Shown here piece after piece: positions 1-10,493 of a stretch of 40,201 bases of DNA. The position numbers and the translations under genes were made by a program. The stretch is from assembly GCA_027600665.1 (NCBI GenBank), contig JADGJL010000118.1, forward strand, positions 1 through 40,201, read 5' to 3'. A model generated the notes under the pieces. The model was not told the origin of the DNA. It saw only the letters and a program-made list of their open reading frames with translations, and searched no databases. Position 1 is the stretch's first letter, and each line of letters begins with the position of its first letter. This stretch comes from Irineochytrium annulatum (Eukaryota; Chytridiomycota; Chytridiomycetes; Chytridiales; Chytridiaceae).

Positions 1-756
1 GTGTGGGAATGGGTGGCGTGCGTGAGGGGGGGTGTGCAGAACCCTGTCAAGCCGAGACGCCTGGAGTTGGCAGGATCGCAGGTAGACGTTCGCCTTCAGA
101 CGGGCTCGAGACGAATCCCGTATCAAACAGCAGCAGGATCGCAGGACTGGCAGGCTGGTTGTCGGAGAGGGCGACTGACGGGGGGCTCACGCAAAACGAG
201 GGGAGGGGAATCCGGGGGGAGGCCGTGGACTTGAAGAAAAAAGCGGCTCGTTGCAGGCAAATGCCGCCCCGCAGAAGATTCGTTTGTGTGCAACCAGTGC
301 GACCAATCACAAGTCTGTATTAAAACGGGTGGCCGCACAGAGTCCAATGAGACTTCGCCGTTTACGCGCCGTTCAACCTGGGCGTGTTTTCCCGTCAACG
401 AGATTACCACACCATTGACTGACTATCTACCATATCTAGCGAATCTAGCGGTGCCGCCGGATGCTGCTGCCTCACATTTCGCGTTGCCTACCGCGGGTCC
501 CGCGTCGTACTGGTACTGGCCACATCCGCAATGAAGCGGGGGATTGACCACCTTTTCTTAATATCAGTTTGCGCGACACGGCATCCCGAACGGTGGACTT
601 GAAAGGCTGTGCCTTGAGCTGTGCACTTCAGCGTAGAAATGGACTTCACTCTGAGTTTGTTACGGGGATGGATAACGACCTTTCAAAGCCCTCGATGTCA
701 AAAGTAGATATTGATTTGGAATCAAGACGTCGGGCTGAGCCATTTACGCCCCCGAC
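1..756. other. left-edge region without a convincing gene
   Basis: Several short open frames cross this stretch on both strands, but none shows a recognisable domain and none can be linked to a neighbour by splice sites I trust. It should contain the promoter of the gene starting at 757. The first 250 bases are GC-rich and could be the end of a gene that lies off the left edge, but I cannot show that. Confidence 0.4.
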
Positions 757-3135
757 ATGTCGACAACAACTGCGTCCTGCTCGGAACTCGAACTCGGACA
801 CGACCGAAAGGCGAGCTTCCGCAAGCAGATGAGGACGGCCGGCGAGGAGGCTCCCGCGCTCGTTAGGAGCCTAATGGACGTCGGTGGGATGGACACGCCC
901 TCAACGCCGGCCACCATCCGATATTCCTTGTGGGCTGACAGGATCCAAACCTCGATCCTGAAAGCGATCACAGACGGCACAGCGGAGCCGGCCCTTCTTC
1001 CCGTCGCCATGCGGCTGCTGCGGGACTTCCGGAGCCTCATCGAACAGGAACGGCAAACAACCTCGCTGCAGTCCTCCCATGACATCGACGCCAGCCGGGG
1101 TCGTGTCGAGGATTTCATCGAGCGGCTCATGAAGGGCGAGGGACACGAGCTGAACCTCACGGCGTCGGACGTCGAGGCGTGCTCCCGGGCGCTCTTCACC
1201 CCGGCCTTGAGCAACCCGCATCCGATCTTGCCCGGCTTCCAGCCGCCAACGCCTGATAGTCTGGCGGGCAAGAACTCACCCGCCCTGAGTTTGTTCGACA
1301 GCGTCAACTGGGAGGCGGACACAAAGGCCATCGCGGACAGCTTCCTGGCGTCGACCGGGAAGGTCGCGCGACCAATTACCACCACCACCAGCACTGTCCC
1401 GACCACCGCCGCCATCCCCTTCCACGCTAATCCCGTCATGGCCGTCCTAAAGGCGGCGCCCGAGTCAACCATCCCGACATCATCAACAGTGCCAACCGCG
1501 TCATCAACAGGGGAACCTTTTAAACCAGCGCATCTAGGCCCCTTCACGCCCCTCACCTGCGCGACGTCCGCCATCTCCATCGCCTCCCTCTTCTCCAAAA
1601 CCCTCAACGCCACATCCCTCCAAGCCGGGTGGGACGATCGCAGCCCGGCGGCCTTCCCCTCGCGTATCCAACCGTCGGCCGCCACCACCTCCGACACCGT
1701 CGCGACGTCCTCCTCCGTTGCCGCCGCCGCGACAGCAACCACGCATCCGACGGACGTCCCGACGGTCTCATCCGTTCGCCGCGTCACGACCTCGGGGACG
1801 CGCACCATCATCGAGGAGCCGGCGTCCTGCGCCGGCTGCGGGGCGCCCTTCGCGACCATGGTCCTGCGGGGTGAACACGCGGCGTTCGAGAAGCCCCACA
1901 CCGTCGACGTGCGCTGCGTGCCTTGCTCAGCCGAGAAGGCTCGCCCCAGCGCCGATGCCGCAGCAGCGCAGACGGGAGGGGAGGGCGGCGGCGGCGGCGA
2001 CGACGACGACGGCGAACGCGCGCAGGTGGAGGAGGTCGTGATCCCGTCACGGAAGCGCGCGCGCGGGGCCGCGGAGCACGTCGTTAGCTGCGACGTGTGT
2101 CGGCATGACATTGGGACGGGAGGGGTGAAGGTGTCGATGTCCCGTCCACGCGCGTCCTCCGCATCCGCACCCACATCACCAAAACAGCCGAAGGCGGAGG
2201 AGTTCAGCGTCGAGGTCGTGTGCGCTTCCTGTCGCGACGGCTACGCCTTCTGCACCGAGTGCGGCGGCGGGGGGAAGCACCGGACGGGGAAGTACAGGCC
2301 CCTGGAGCTCTTCGTCTCGGGCCGGCGGACGTGCACGCTGAGCCACGTCCGGCTCGGGGACGCGCGCGTGAGCACGGTCGTCCACGATCTGGCGCTGGCG
2401 GGCGACGCCGCGGCTTCCAAAGTGGACGCCAAGCTGTTGGAGGACTGCCGAGGCGTCCTGGCCGATGGCGTGTTGTCCCATTTCGCGACCCCGAAGGCGA
2501 TGGAGGCCGCCCGCGGGTCTCGGTTGAGGACCGTGGCGGCCATAAGGGGCGCGGTGGATGTGGCTTGGACAGCCATCGTAAGGGACGTGGCGACGGCGCC
2601 GATGGCTGCGACGGCGGCGGATGTGGGTGGAAGGAGGAGGAGGTACATGGGCGTTGCGTATATACCAAAGGTTGTGAGGAAGAAGGCGCGGGCGAGGCAG
2701 GGGGCGGCGGCGGCGGGTGTGGTGGTGCATGGGGATGATGTCTCACCGCCGGTTGATGGCGTGCAGGCGGCGTTCGTGACGGCGGAGGTGGACGCCGGTC
2801 GAGGCGTCATGAGGGTGTGTCACCTCGGCGCAAGGACGATGGCGATGCAGAGCCCGACGCTGGCGAGGGATCTGGTCGCTAGGGTCGCGGCTAGAGCGCA
2901 GAGGGAGCTTGTTGGTGCGACGGGGCGGGGTGTGGAGCATGTGTGGGTGAGGGTTGAAAGGGAGGAGCAGAGGATGGAGGCGCTTTGCGCGAAGCTGGGC
3001 GCCGTGCCGCTGGCGACGTATTTAAAAAGGCATCGGGGCGTAGATGGGGCGTTGTTCGACGGGGATTTGGCTGGCGGGAGTACGCAGGTTTATGTAGTTA
3101 GGGCCGATGAGCTGATGACTTGGTTGAAGGAGTGA
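757..3135 (+). CDS. CxxC zinc-ribbon-like protein with an acetyltransferase-like C-terminus
   Basis: Single uninterrupted reading frame of 792 codons starting at ATG 757. Seen: a helical N-terminus (about residues 1-150), a Pro/Thr/Ser/Ala-rich linker (about 150-345), then paired cysteine motifs CAGC (358-361), CVPC (387-390), CDVC (445-448), CASC (489-492) and CTEC (499-502), which look like two or more zinc-binding ribbons. After the last pair comes a basic segment, GKYRPLELFVSGRRTCTLSH, that I associate with fungal proteins of unknown function carrying a zinc ribbon before a GNAT-like fold. The last 100 residues have the periodicity expected of the end of an acetyltransferase domain (ARDLV.RVAARAQ, then a long gap to VYVVRADELMTWLKE), but no acetyl-CoA loop is obvious. 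Nuclear or chromatin work would fit the zinc ribbons and the basic patches (RKRARG, RRRRY, RKKARAR); this is inference. The frame is GC-rich and has a long antisense shadow. Confidence 0.75.
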   Translation: MSTTTASCSELELGHDRKASFRKQMRTAGEEAPALVRSLMDVGGMDTPSTPATIRYSLWADRIQTSILKAITDGTAEPALLPVAMRLLRDFRSLIEQERQTTSLQSSHDIDASRGRVEDFIERLMKGEGHELNLTASDVEACSRALFTPALSNPHPILPGFQPPTPDSLAGKNSPALSLFDSVNWEADTKAIADSFLASTGKVARPITTTTSTVPTTAAIPFHANPVMAVLKAAPESTIPTSSTVPTASSTGEPFKPAHLGPFTPLTCATSAISIASLFSKTLNATSLQAGWDDRSPAAFPSRIQPSAATTSDTVATSSSVAAAATATTHPTDVPTVSSVRRVTTSGTRTIIEEPASCAGCGAPFATMVLRGEHAAFEKPHTVDVRCVPCSAEKARPSADAAAAQTGGEGGGGGDDDDGERAQVEEVVIPSRKRARGAAEHVVSCDVCRHDIGTGGVKVSMSRPRASSASAPTSPKQPKAEEFSVEVVCASCRDGYAFCTECGGGGKHRTGKYRPLELFVSGRRTCTLSHVRLGDARVSTVVHDLALAGDAAASKVDAKLLEDCRGVLADGVLSHFATPKAMEAARGSRLRTVAAIRGAVDVAWTAIVRDVATAPMAATAADVGGRRRRYMGVAYIPKVVRKKARARQGAAAAGVVVHGDDVSPPVDGVQAAFVTAEVDAGRGVMRVCHLGARTMAMQSPTLARDLVARVAARAQRELVGATGRGVEHVWVRVEREEQRMEALCAKLGAVPLATYLKRHRGVDGALFDGDLAGGSTQVYVVRADELMTWLKE

Positions 3136-3560
3136 CGTCGAGATGGGCTGCGTAAGCACGTCAGCTTTTTCATATGTTTATATCGACTGTTGGATCGTCC
3201 GGGTGACTTGCTGTGGGAAGAATAGTTCAGAGGTTAACGAAGTCAGTGTTTGTTGTGTAATAACATTGCGAAAGTATGCACGTTGATTCGCTGTACACTA
3301 TGCGTTGCAACTGAACTACAATCTCGTTTACACCAGTCAGTCGTTTCGTTCAACTCAATCTCCCTTTTATTTGAATTGCGTAAGAAGATATCAAGCTTGA
3401 CACCAAAAGCGAAAACCGGCAACGTCAATACAAATACATAATTGTGCTGTATACTGTTTTCTGGATTCATACATCGATCCAACAAATGATCTGCAACACT
3501 TCGCCCTGCTTCCCCCTTCGTTTTATCCACGCCACAAGAGAAAACGGGCTAGGCATGAAA
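3136..3560. other. convergent intergenic region
   Basis: AT-richer spacer between the 3' ends of two converging genes. No gene seen. It should hold both 3' untranslated regions and polyadenylation signals. Confidence 0.4.
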
Positions 3561-5487
3561 TCATATGTCTACCCAGACCTTGCGATCTTCCGTGTATTTA
3601 ACAACCATCTACACGACAACAAAAATAATGTTAGACCAACAGGACGGTACCGCACGATAATAATACGCAGCCTTGCTCACCGTCTCATCAAAGCTATCCA
3701 CGATGTCCACGTCCGCCGCGTCGGGCTTCTTCGTCTGCACCCGGACGACGACTTTGGCGCGCAATTCCTTCAGGCTGATGCTCGCATTCTGCAACAGTCC
3801 GTTAGATGGCGCGTCGTGCTATCACCAGCCGAGCTCATGTTTACCTTCTTTAATATGAACTTCACCGCCTTCGCGATCCCGTGCGGGTCCTTCTTCGGCG
3901 CCAACGCGGTCGCGCCGTTTACCTTCGCGGCCTTCGCATCCTTCTTCGGCTTTTCGACGTCCGCCTCCGCTCCCTTCTGCTTCTTGGCCTTCACGACTGC
4001 CTCCGCGTCATCAACGTCCATTTTGTCGGCTTTGGGCTTCTTGACATCCTTCTTCTTTGGTTTAGCTGCCTCCTCCTCCTCTTCCGAAGACGAATTCGAG
4101 TCCGAGTCGGCCTTCTTCACGGCGGCCTTCGCTGTCTTCACGGCCGCCGCATTCTTCGCGGGCTTGGCCTCCTCCTCTTCCTCGGACGACGAGTCTGAAC
4201 CGGACTCGGCTTTCTTCGTTGCGGCCTTCACCGGCTTCACCGCGGCTTTCTTAACCGGCTTTGCCTCCTCGTCTTCCTCCGAGGACGACGAATCGGAATC
4301 CGAGTCCGCCTTCTTTGCTGCCTTCGCCATCGGCTTCTTCTCCGCCTTCTTGATCGGCTTTGCCTCCTCCTCTTCCTCCGAGGACGAATGCGAGCTCGCT
4401 TTGGCCTTCTTCGCCGCTGCCTTGGCGGCCGGCTTCTTCTCCGCCTTCTCCACGGTCTTCGCTTCTTCCTCCGATTCTAACTCTGAATCCGACTCATCCT
4501 TCTTCCCGACAACCTTCTTCACCGTCGTCTTGACCTTCTTCGTCGTCACGACCACCTTCGCCTTCCCCTCGTCCTCCGAGGAAGAGTCCGAGTCCGACGA
4601 GTCATCCTTCTTGACTACCTTCTTCTCCACGACCTTCTTCGCTTTCACAACCACCTTCGCTTTCGTCTCCTCATCCGAGGAAGAATCCGAATCGCTCGAA
4701 TCGTCTTTCTTAACCATCTTCTTCGCCACGACCTTCGTGGTCCCGTTCGTTTTGGTCTTCACGGCCGCCTTCGCCGTCTCCTCCTCGTCAGAAGAAGAAT
4801 CCGGGTCCGACAAGTCGTCCTTCTTCGCCACCTTCTTGGCGACGACCTTCTTCTCCTCGACCGTCTTCTTCTTGGCCTTCAAGCTCAGCCCTTCCTCCTC
4901 CTCGTCGGAGGACGAAGACGACTCCGAATCCGATTCATCCTTCTTGGCCTTCTTCGCCGGTTTTTTCGACCCGGCGTCCGCGTCCTCATCCGCGGGCCGC
5001 TTGGCCGCCTCGGCCTTCTTGATCTCCGCGATTAACGGGGCAGACTTGGGTTTTACCGCGATGTTGCCGTTAGTGCCGTTCGTCGCGTTCCCGTTCGCTT
5101 CATGCTATTGTTAAGCCTTTTAGCACAAGTGGCTTCCGGACGCAGGTAGCGATGCCAACCTTCTTTCCCTTGTAAAGAGCCTTCTGGTACTTCTCTGCCT
5201 CGCTGATGCAGGAGGAGTGGGCCCTATACGTCGTCCCGATAAACGTCACCGAGCAGTCTGGAGGAGCAAACAAAAGCAGAAGAAAGTTCAGCGCTGGAGA
5301 TGAAGCGTCCATCTCGACTCCCACCGACGCACCTATGCAGGTGAATTGGGCATTCCGGCAGCGCTGGGTGTGTTGGTCGAGCTTGGCCTTCTTCAGAGTC
5401 TCCTGGCTGTTATGATCAGACCTTGGAAATTAAAGGCACCTAGTCAGAAGGGACCACGTACCAGTACTCGCAGACGAAGGAAACCAT
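3561..5487 (-). CDS. LYAR: LYAR-type nucleolar zinc-finger protein
   Basis: Six exons on the minus strand: 5462-5487, 5333-5406, 5160-5257, 3845-5104, 3681-3788 and 3561-3608. All junctions are GT..AG and phase-consistent, giving 537 residues. The N-terminus MVSFVCEYCQETLKK followed by LDQHTQRC and then CSVTFIGTTYRAHSSCISE is the two-part LYAR C2HC zinc finger, including the family's EAEKYQKALYKGKK tail. The large fourth exon encodes at least seven tandem blocks of acidic serine clusters (such as DDSSDSDSSSDEE) alternating with Lys/Ala stretches, like nucleolar phosphoproteins of the Nopp140 kind and probably casein kinase 2 targets. The last two exons give ILKKNASISLKELRAKV and VVKYTEDRKVWVDI, matching the winged-helix-like C-terminus of LYAR. 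Human LYAR is shorter (about 380 residues); the excess is the repeat exon. Known family role: nucleolus and pre-rRNA processing. Start chosen because MVSF is the conserved LYAR start. The gene is divergent from the CH-domain gene at 5831. Confidence 0.9.
3870..4940 (-). repeat. degenerate tandem acidic-Ser / Lys-Ala repeat in LYAR exon 4
   Basis: Units of about 100-130 nt, each encoding an SDSDSSSDEE-like cluster plus a Lys/Val/Ala block, repeat at least seven times. The copies have diverged, so this is a low-complexity coding repeat and not a satellite. Because the repeat is biased on both strands it leaves a long stop-free antisense frame. Confidence 0.7.
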
Positions 5488-5830
5488 TGCAGAGGTGAGG
5501 TGGGAGTTGGGTTGAAAGAGAAATGGACACCGAACTTTGACACCGGGCAATCTGATTGACAAGTGGGCACTCGCTCGCGACATCTTCATTATCCCTGAAG
5601 AAACCTTTACCTAGCGCTCAATGACTACTTTATTTAAAAGGATAGAAATGAGCGCATTTTGTAACTTTACAACAGCATACCCTACGAAAAGTGCGACAAA
5701 ATAATATTCAGTTATTGGTACAGCAACTCCATGGATTGCCGTTGATCTGAATACTTGGTTAGTTGAGTCGATAGTGCCTGCTTCTACAAAATATCTCTCG
5801 AAATTCAAGGATCAACCAACTGGAATCATC
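5488..5830. promoter_or_regulatory. shared upstream region of two divergent genes
   Basis: 343 bp between the ATG of the LYAR homologue (minus) and the ATG of the CH-domain gene (plus), so it should hold both promoters. No core element was identified with confidence. Confidence 0.35.
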
Positions 5831-7176
5831 ATGGACGATCTTCCCCCAAGGCCATCGAAGAAGAAGCTGGATGCCGCCGCGGCTTTGGATACCCCTCCGC
5901 CCCAGTCGCCGGTGGATGCGGAGACACCGGCACCGGTGACCGTCGAGCCTGAGATCGTCGAAGTCGCCGAGGTGCCGTCACCCGCCGTCCCTGCCCCCAG
6001 CGACGCAGAGGTCCCTGATGCGCAGCCCCAGGAGCCCGAGCCCGCCATCGAGGCTGCCGATGCCCCTGTAGAATCTAAGCCGGAGCATGAGCCCGAGGTC
6101 GAGGTCGTGCCCGAGCCGCAGGACGAGGATCCTGTGGTCATCGACGCCAACGAGGCCCTGGGAGCGCCGTCACTGGACGCGGCCACGGAGGTTTAACGAT
6201 TGCTGAATGATCCTGTAATGCTAAACGAAGTGAAGATGATAAATGTGGAACTGGACAAGGATGCCGAGATCGCCCGGCTTAAGGCGCGCGTCACTGAGCT
6301 TGAGCAGCAGGTGGCCGATCTCCACAAAAAGGCCGCCGACGCCGCAGTGCTGGACGCCGTGCCCCGCACGGGCCATCTCTCACACGTTAGTGTTAATCTG
6401 GCCCATGTGATAGGCCCTTTAAAAAGAATGCTAACATATCACTTTTAATGCAGCCCAACAAGAGCCGCATTAACCCCCGCGCCGCGCGATCCAAGCCCTC
6501 GGACTCCTCAGCCGCCGACCGGCCGAACTCGATGGCCTCGCTCGACTCCCAGACCGACATCGGGAACATTGCCTCAACCACGCCGACGACACAGGAACCT
6601 ACCTCCGCGCCATCCCCTCCCTCCGCCGGTCCCTCCGACGTCGTCGGCACACCCACGGAGGGCGAGTCACCGTCGGGGACGGATTTCCGGAAAAAGATCG
6701 CGATCATGGGCGGCGTGTCGGCCCTGGGCGGGTTCAACCCTTTCGCCGGCGGCGGCGCGCCCATCCTGAAATCCCGCGGATCCGCCGCGGGTCGGACGTC
6801 ATCGGGCTCATCCGAGGCCGTAGATGAGGGGGAAGCCCGGGAGCGCGAGGCGGAGATTCGGGAGTGGTTCGCGACGACGAGCGGGGACACCGCGCTGGCC
6901 GCCGATAGCGGGGTTGCATTTTCGAAGCACCTGGCTGACGGGACGGCGTTGTGCAGGCTCGTGTCGGCGCTGAACCCGGCGAATCCCGTGAAAGCTAAGG
7001 GCGGGAAGTTCACGTTCGTGCACAAGGAGAACGTGAACCACTACTTTGCGGCATCGGAGGTGCTTGGCGTCTCGAAGAACTACGCCTTCGAGTTTGAGGA
7101 CCTGTCGGACGAGAAGACGTTCCCGCGCGTATTAGCGCACCTGTTGTTGTTGAAGAAGGTGACGGAGAAGAAGTAG
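5831..7176 (+). CDS. calponin-homology (CH) domain protein with a coiled coil
   Basis: Three exons: 5831-6190, 6236-6385 and 6454-7176, giving 410 residues. Exon 1 encodes an acidic Pro/Glu/Ala-rich segment with no fold signal. Exon 2 encodes a short coiled coil (AEIARLKARVTELEQQVADL). Exon 3 starts with a Ser/Thr-rich linker and ends in a CH domain at about residues 300-410: EIREWFA, FSKHLADGTALCRLVSALNP, then NVNHYFAASEVLGV and FEFEDLSD. The DG..LC.L..LNP and EN....A..LGV signatures are those of single type-3-like CH domains used for actin or microtubule-associated signalling proteins. A C-terminal single CH domain argues against EB1, where the domain is N-terminal. The second intron has a good CTAAC branch site. 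The first ends in AAG and is weaker, so the exact exon 2 boundary is less sure. Cellular partner unknown. Confidence 0.8.
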
Positions 7177-7786
7177 TTGGGGAAGGAGATTTTTTGGGTG
7201 CACGCTTTTTACCTGAGGATGAGAAAGAACTGTTTCGCTTTACCCCGAAGTCCAAGAATTTGGCCCTTGGACCTCATTTTAGGCTTCGCTGTGTTCGTTT
7301 AGTTTATCGTGCATTTAAATTCCAAATATAACCGATCGATCTGCTTGTAACATTTTTTATTGATATATCATACACTCGCCGAGATGGTTAGGACATAAAT
7401 AAATGCGAAGTGCCGAGTCCTCGACGAACATTTCGCGGATTACAAACAACAGACTATTTGACCGAAAGATCCAGTTACGCCCGTGGAAATTACGGAGAGA
7501 AATAGGAGACGCAATCAAATGAAGAAACAATGAATAAGGACAAGTAATCATGACAAAACACGAGGACTGGATGGTAACAAGCGATACAATCAGTAGGATA
7601 CCACAGGACACATACACAAGAAAAACAACGGCGAGGAGTATAATGTCAACGGTGCGGGAGGGAAGAAACATGTGGTACACACATACCCTACTTATTGGTC
7701 TGAACAAATTCTTGCAAGCTTCCAATCAGTTCAATCATTCACAATACAACCATCACACATCTAACTTCCCAACCCCAGCCACTCCT
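7177..7786. other. convergent intergenic region
   Basis: AT-rich spacer between two converging genes. Open frames here are short and show no family resemblance. Nothing else seen. Confidence 0.4.
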
Positions 7787-9199
7787 CTAAGGCTCCACAG
7801 CATGCAACTCCTCAACGTCGAATCCGTAATTATCAAACTCCTCTTCCAGCTCTTTGTAATGCCTATCGACGCTAAACCTGAACAAGATAATCAATGATTA
7901 ACGAACGAAAGTATACGTATGCAATGTCATGACTAACCGTCCTCTCTTCCCTTGGCCATTAATAAACTTGCCAGGCCCTTCCTCCGTCGGCGAGCAATCC
8001 CCGTCCGCATCATTCGTCGGTACATCGCTAAACCACTTGCGCCTCTCGTCCCGCCTCATAAGCTCCCACCGCCACCGCGCGCACGTCACCAGCAGGGCCA
8101 CGAGCGCGACGCATGCGATGATGAGAAGGGAGAGGATCGCGATGTTCATGGGGGCGCCGATGGATTTTTCGGAAGGGGAGGAGGCGAAGGAGGCTGGGGA
8201 GGTCGCGACGAGGGTGGCGGTGGAGGTCAGGGTGGCGCCAGGAACGGGGTGGGTTGTAGACGGGAGGGCTGGGGCGTTCTCGCCGGCCTTTTCGGCGATC
8301 TTTAGGGCTTCGCCGTGTTGAAGCTTTATAGGTGGCGTTGTGGATGGTGTTTCTGCCGCTGCCGAGGTTGCAGTCGTCGCCGTACCGTTCTCGGTGGTCA
8401 ATGTGGCGTTACTGCTGGACACCGCATCCTCTAGGGCAGGCATCGCGGTCGTAGTAATAGCCGTCGCCGCTGCGGTCGAGTTCGACGCCGTCGTCGGCAC
8501 TAATGCTCCGTCAGCGGCCGAGATTGCCATCGTCGTCGGCGTTGGTGCCTCCTCGGCGGTTGAGGTCGCCGTAGTAATGGGCGCCAGTGCTTCCTCAGCA
8601 ACAACGGTCGCGGTCGCGGTCGCACTTATCCGCGCCGTGGTCGAAGGCAACGGCACAGCCTTCGACGTTGCGTTCCCGACCTCCACCAGTTCTGCCTTCG
8701 CAGGCGCCTTTGTCGATGCCGCATCCCCAGCCTCAGCCCCTGCCAACTCCTCCTTCGCGGGCTCCTCCCCATCCCCATCCTCGTCGTCGGCTTTCCCGCC
8801 ATGCCAAGGCACTCCGACCCAGGGGTGTCTCTCGCCGTCGCCCTCCTCCCCCTCCGCGGCCTGCTCCTCGGGCGTCTCGTTCGCCTCTTGGTCGTCCCTA
8901 ACTGGAGCCCGGTCGTTCTCAGACCCCTTTTGATCCACTTCCTCCTCCGCGACCTTCCCCTCCGGCGTCTCGTTCGCCTCCTCGTCCTGGTCCTCTGCAA
9001 CCGCGGTCGCTTTCGGCGCTTTTGGAGCATCGGCCGTGGCGGGAAGCAGCAGGTCGAAGAACTCGAAATCGGCAGGCCATGCGTCTGTGTCTGCACCTTC
9101 CCTCAAGTCGGCGCCGGGCGCCGGACGGGGCGAGGGAGTTGGCTTCTTCACGACGCCGATCTTGGGCGGACGGCGCTGGGGGACGGATGGGATGGGCAT
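7787..9199 (-). CDS. Ser/Thr/Ala-rich single-pass membrane protein
   Basis: Two exons, 7938-9199 and 7787-7877, joined in phase 2 across a GT..AG intron, giving 450 residues. The N-terminus is Pro-rich and basic with no signal peptide. It is followed by an acidic Glu/Asp/Ala segment and a mucin-like Thr/Ser/Ala region with loosely repeated AEEA.APITTAT blocks. One clear transmembrane helix follows (MNIAILSLLIIACVALVALL), then a Trp/Arg-rich juxtamembrane stretch (ARWRWELMRRDERRKW) and an acidic cytoplasmic tail that ends FDVEELHAVEP. The layout resembles fungal wall-sensor proteins (Wsc/Mid2 style: Ser/Thr-rich stalk, one helix, short tail), but those have a signal peptide and often a Cys-rich domain, both absent here. 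A missing 5' exon could explain this. Function not assigned. Confidence 0.65.
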
Positions 9200-10493
9200 G
9201 TTGGTTGTAGGGAGGTTGACGATGGGATGGGATGCGATAATGTGAAGTCGAAGTCGTCGAACAAAGTTCCTAAACAGAGCGCTTGGCAGAGAATCAACAA
9301 CACATATGTGCGGTTGATGATAGTTTCAAGCGCGTTTGGGTGGGCTGCATACACATGCCTGCCAGCCCACTCCAACAGAGCCAGTCCTAAACGTTGCGGG
9401 AGGATTTAATCCTCCGTGTCGATACATAGCGTCGGGACTCCCGATAATACCGCCTTTGCTGATATGACGATCGCGAGTTCGTTTTAGGGAGTTGGGAAGT
9501 TAAAGAATAGATTTGTGGAACGCTATCTGCTTCTTGAACTCAGCTCGGCAGCAACCAGGACATAGAACACAGGATCGGGCTGGGCATCCTCTACCTGCTG
9601 AAGCTCGGCGAGCTGGTAAATGCCTCGACACAAGCGGTAGGTCGTGTGTTTTCAACAACGGCGCTCACGCTACACAATCTACGGTGATAGCTAAAAAGGC
9701 CTACACAACGCCATGACCTTCACTAGGAACCTGCAATTCACTACGTCAGATCCAGTCTATGTACGAGACGTACCGATTGCTTTACACGGACGCCGGCAAC
9801 ACCACCTTCATCGACAGCTACGGTACTGGAAGCGGGGGGAGGAACTCCGCCCTCCCCTCATGCACGTCGACGAGCTGCGTGGGGCGCCATTGTTCGTAGC
9901 AACTAGAATTTGCCTGCCGCACTCGGCACGGCTGAGGTGGGGCGCGGTTGGGATTGGCGGCGACGGCCTTGGAGGGGGAGGCGTGGAACGACGAGAAGGG
10001 GTTGGGCGGGGCGCAGAATGGTGATGACGGCAGTGACGGAGCCGAGATGTGGCGAACAGGCTCGCTAGCAGTTTCCTTGGAGGCATTTCAGGGAGAACGA
10101 CCGTCTGTATAAAACCCTCCTTCCCGCCGCCTAATGAGCTTCCAATCTCCTCAGATCACGTTTACGATGGGTCCAATTTCCCTTCTCTTTCCTTACAACT
10201 CTTCACAGCTCTCCCAGCCCCTACATAATGTCAGCTCCGACAAGAGTCTTTTCTTGCCGTGATATCAGTATTATTTCAAATCCGCATTTCCGGAGATGTG
10301 AATTCAGCGGCAGGGGTGCTAACTTGCTAACTAAGTCGCAGTTCCTGTTCGGTCGGGGTTGGGTATTTGACGACCCAGCAATATGCGAGCCTCAGCAGCG
10401 CGCCAGTGCCTCATGAGCGGAGGGAGGGTGCACGGGAGTCGGCCTTGTCCATAAAGGCGGACTCCAAAGGGAGCCCGACCTCAGTTCTCCACC
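9200..10493. other. long region without a firm gene; one coding-like fragment
   Basis: About 1.3 kb. Around 9544-9615 (+) a stretch after an AG reads as a helical peptide (DIEHRIGLGILYLLKLGEL) ending exactly at a GTAAAT donor. An in-phase continuation after the AG at 9748 (from 9749) reads IQSMYETYRLLYTDAGNTTF before ending at a stop near 9895. No start codon, family or conserved end was found, so this may be part of a small gene or a decayed one. The rest is non-coding as far as I can see and should include the promoter of the gene at 10494. Confidence 0.3.
10108..10114 (+). promoter_or_regulatory. TATA-box-like TATAAAA
   Basis: TATAAAA in a GC-rich setting, followed by a pyrimidine-rich stretch. 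It lies about 380 bp before the ATG of the secreted repeat protein, which is far, so it would imply a long or spliced 5' untranslated region or serve another transcript. Confidence 0.25.

Noticed and set aside
744..2174. Minus-strand open frame of 476 codons
   Set aside because: Antisense shadow of the GC-rich 792-codon gene; it has no domain signal, whereas the plus frame has ordered CxxC pairs.
3444..5114. Plus-strand open frame of 556 codons rich in Ser, Phe and Ala
   Set aside because: It is the antisense of the LYAR acidic-Ser/Lys repeat exon, which has family-matching zinc finger, splice sites and C-terminus on the minus strand.
8340..8933. Plus-strand Ala/Val/Ser-rich frame
   Set aside because: Shadow of the Thr/Ala-rich stalk of the minus-strand membrane protein.
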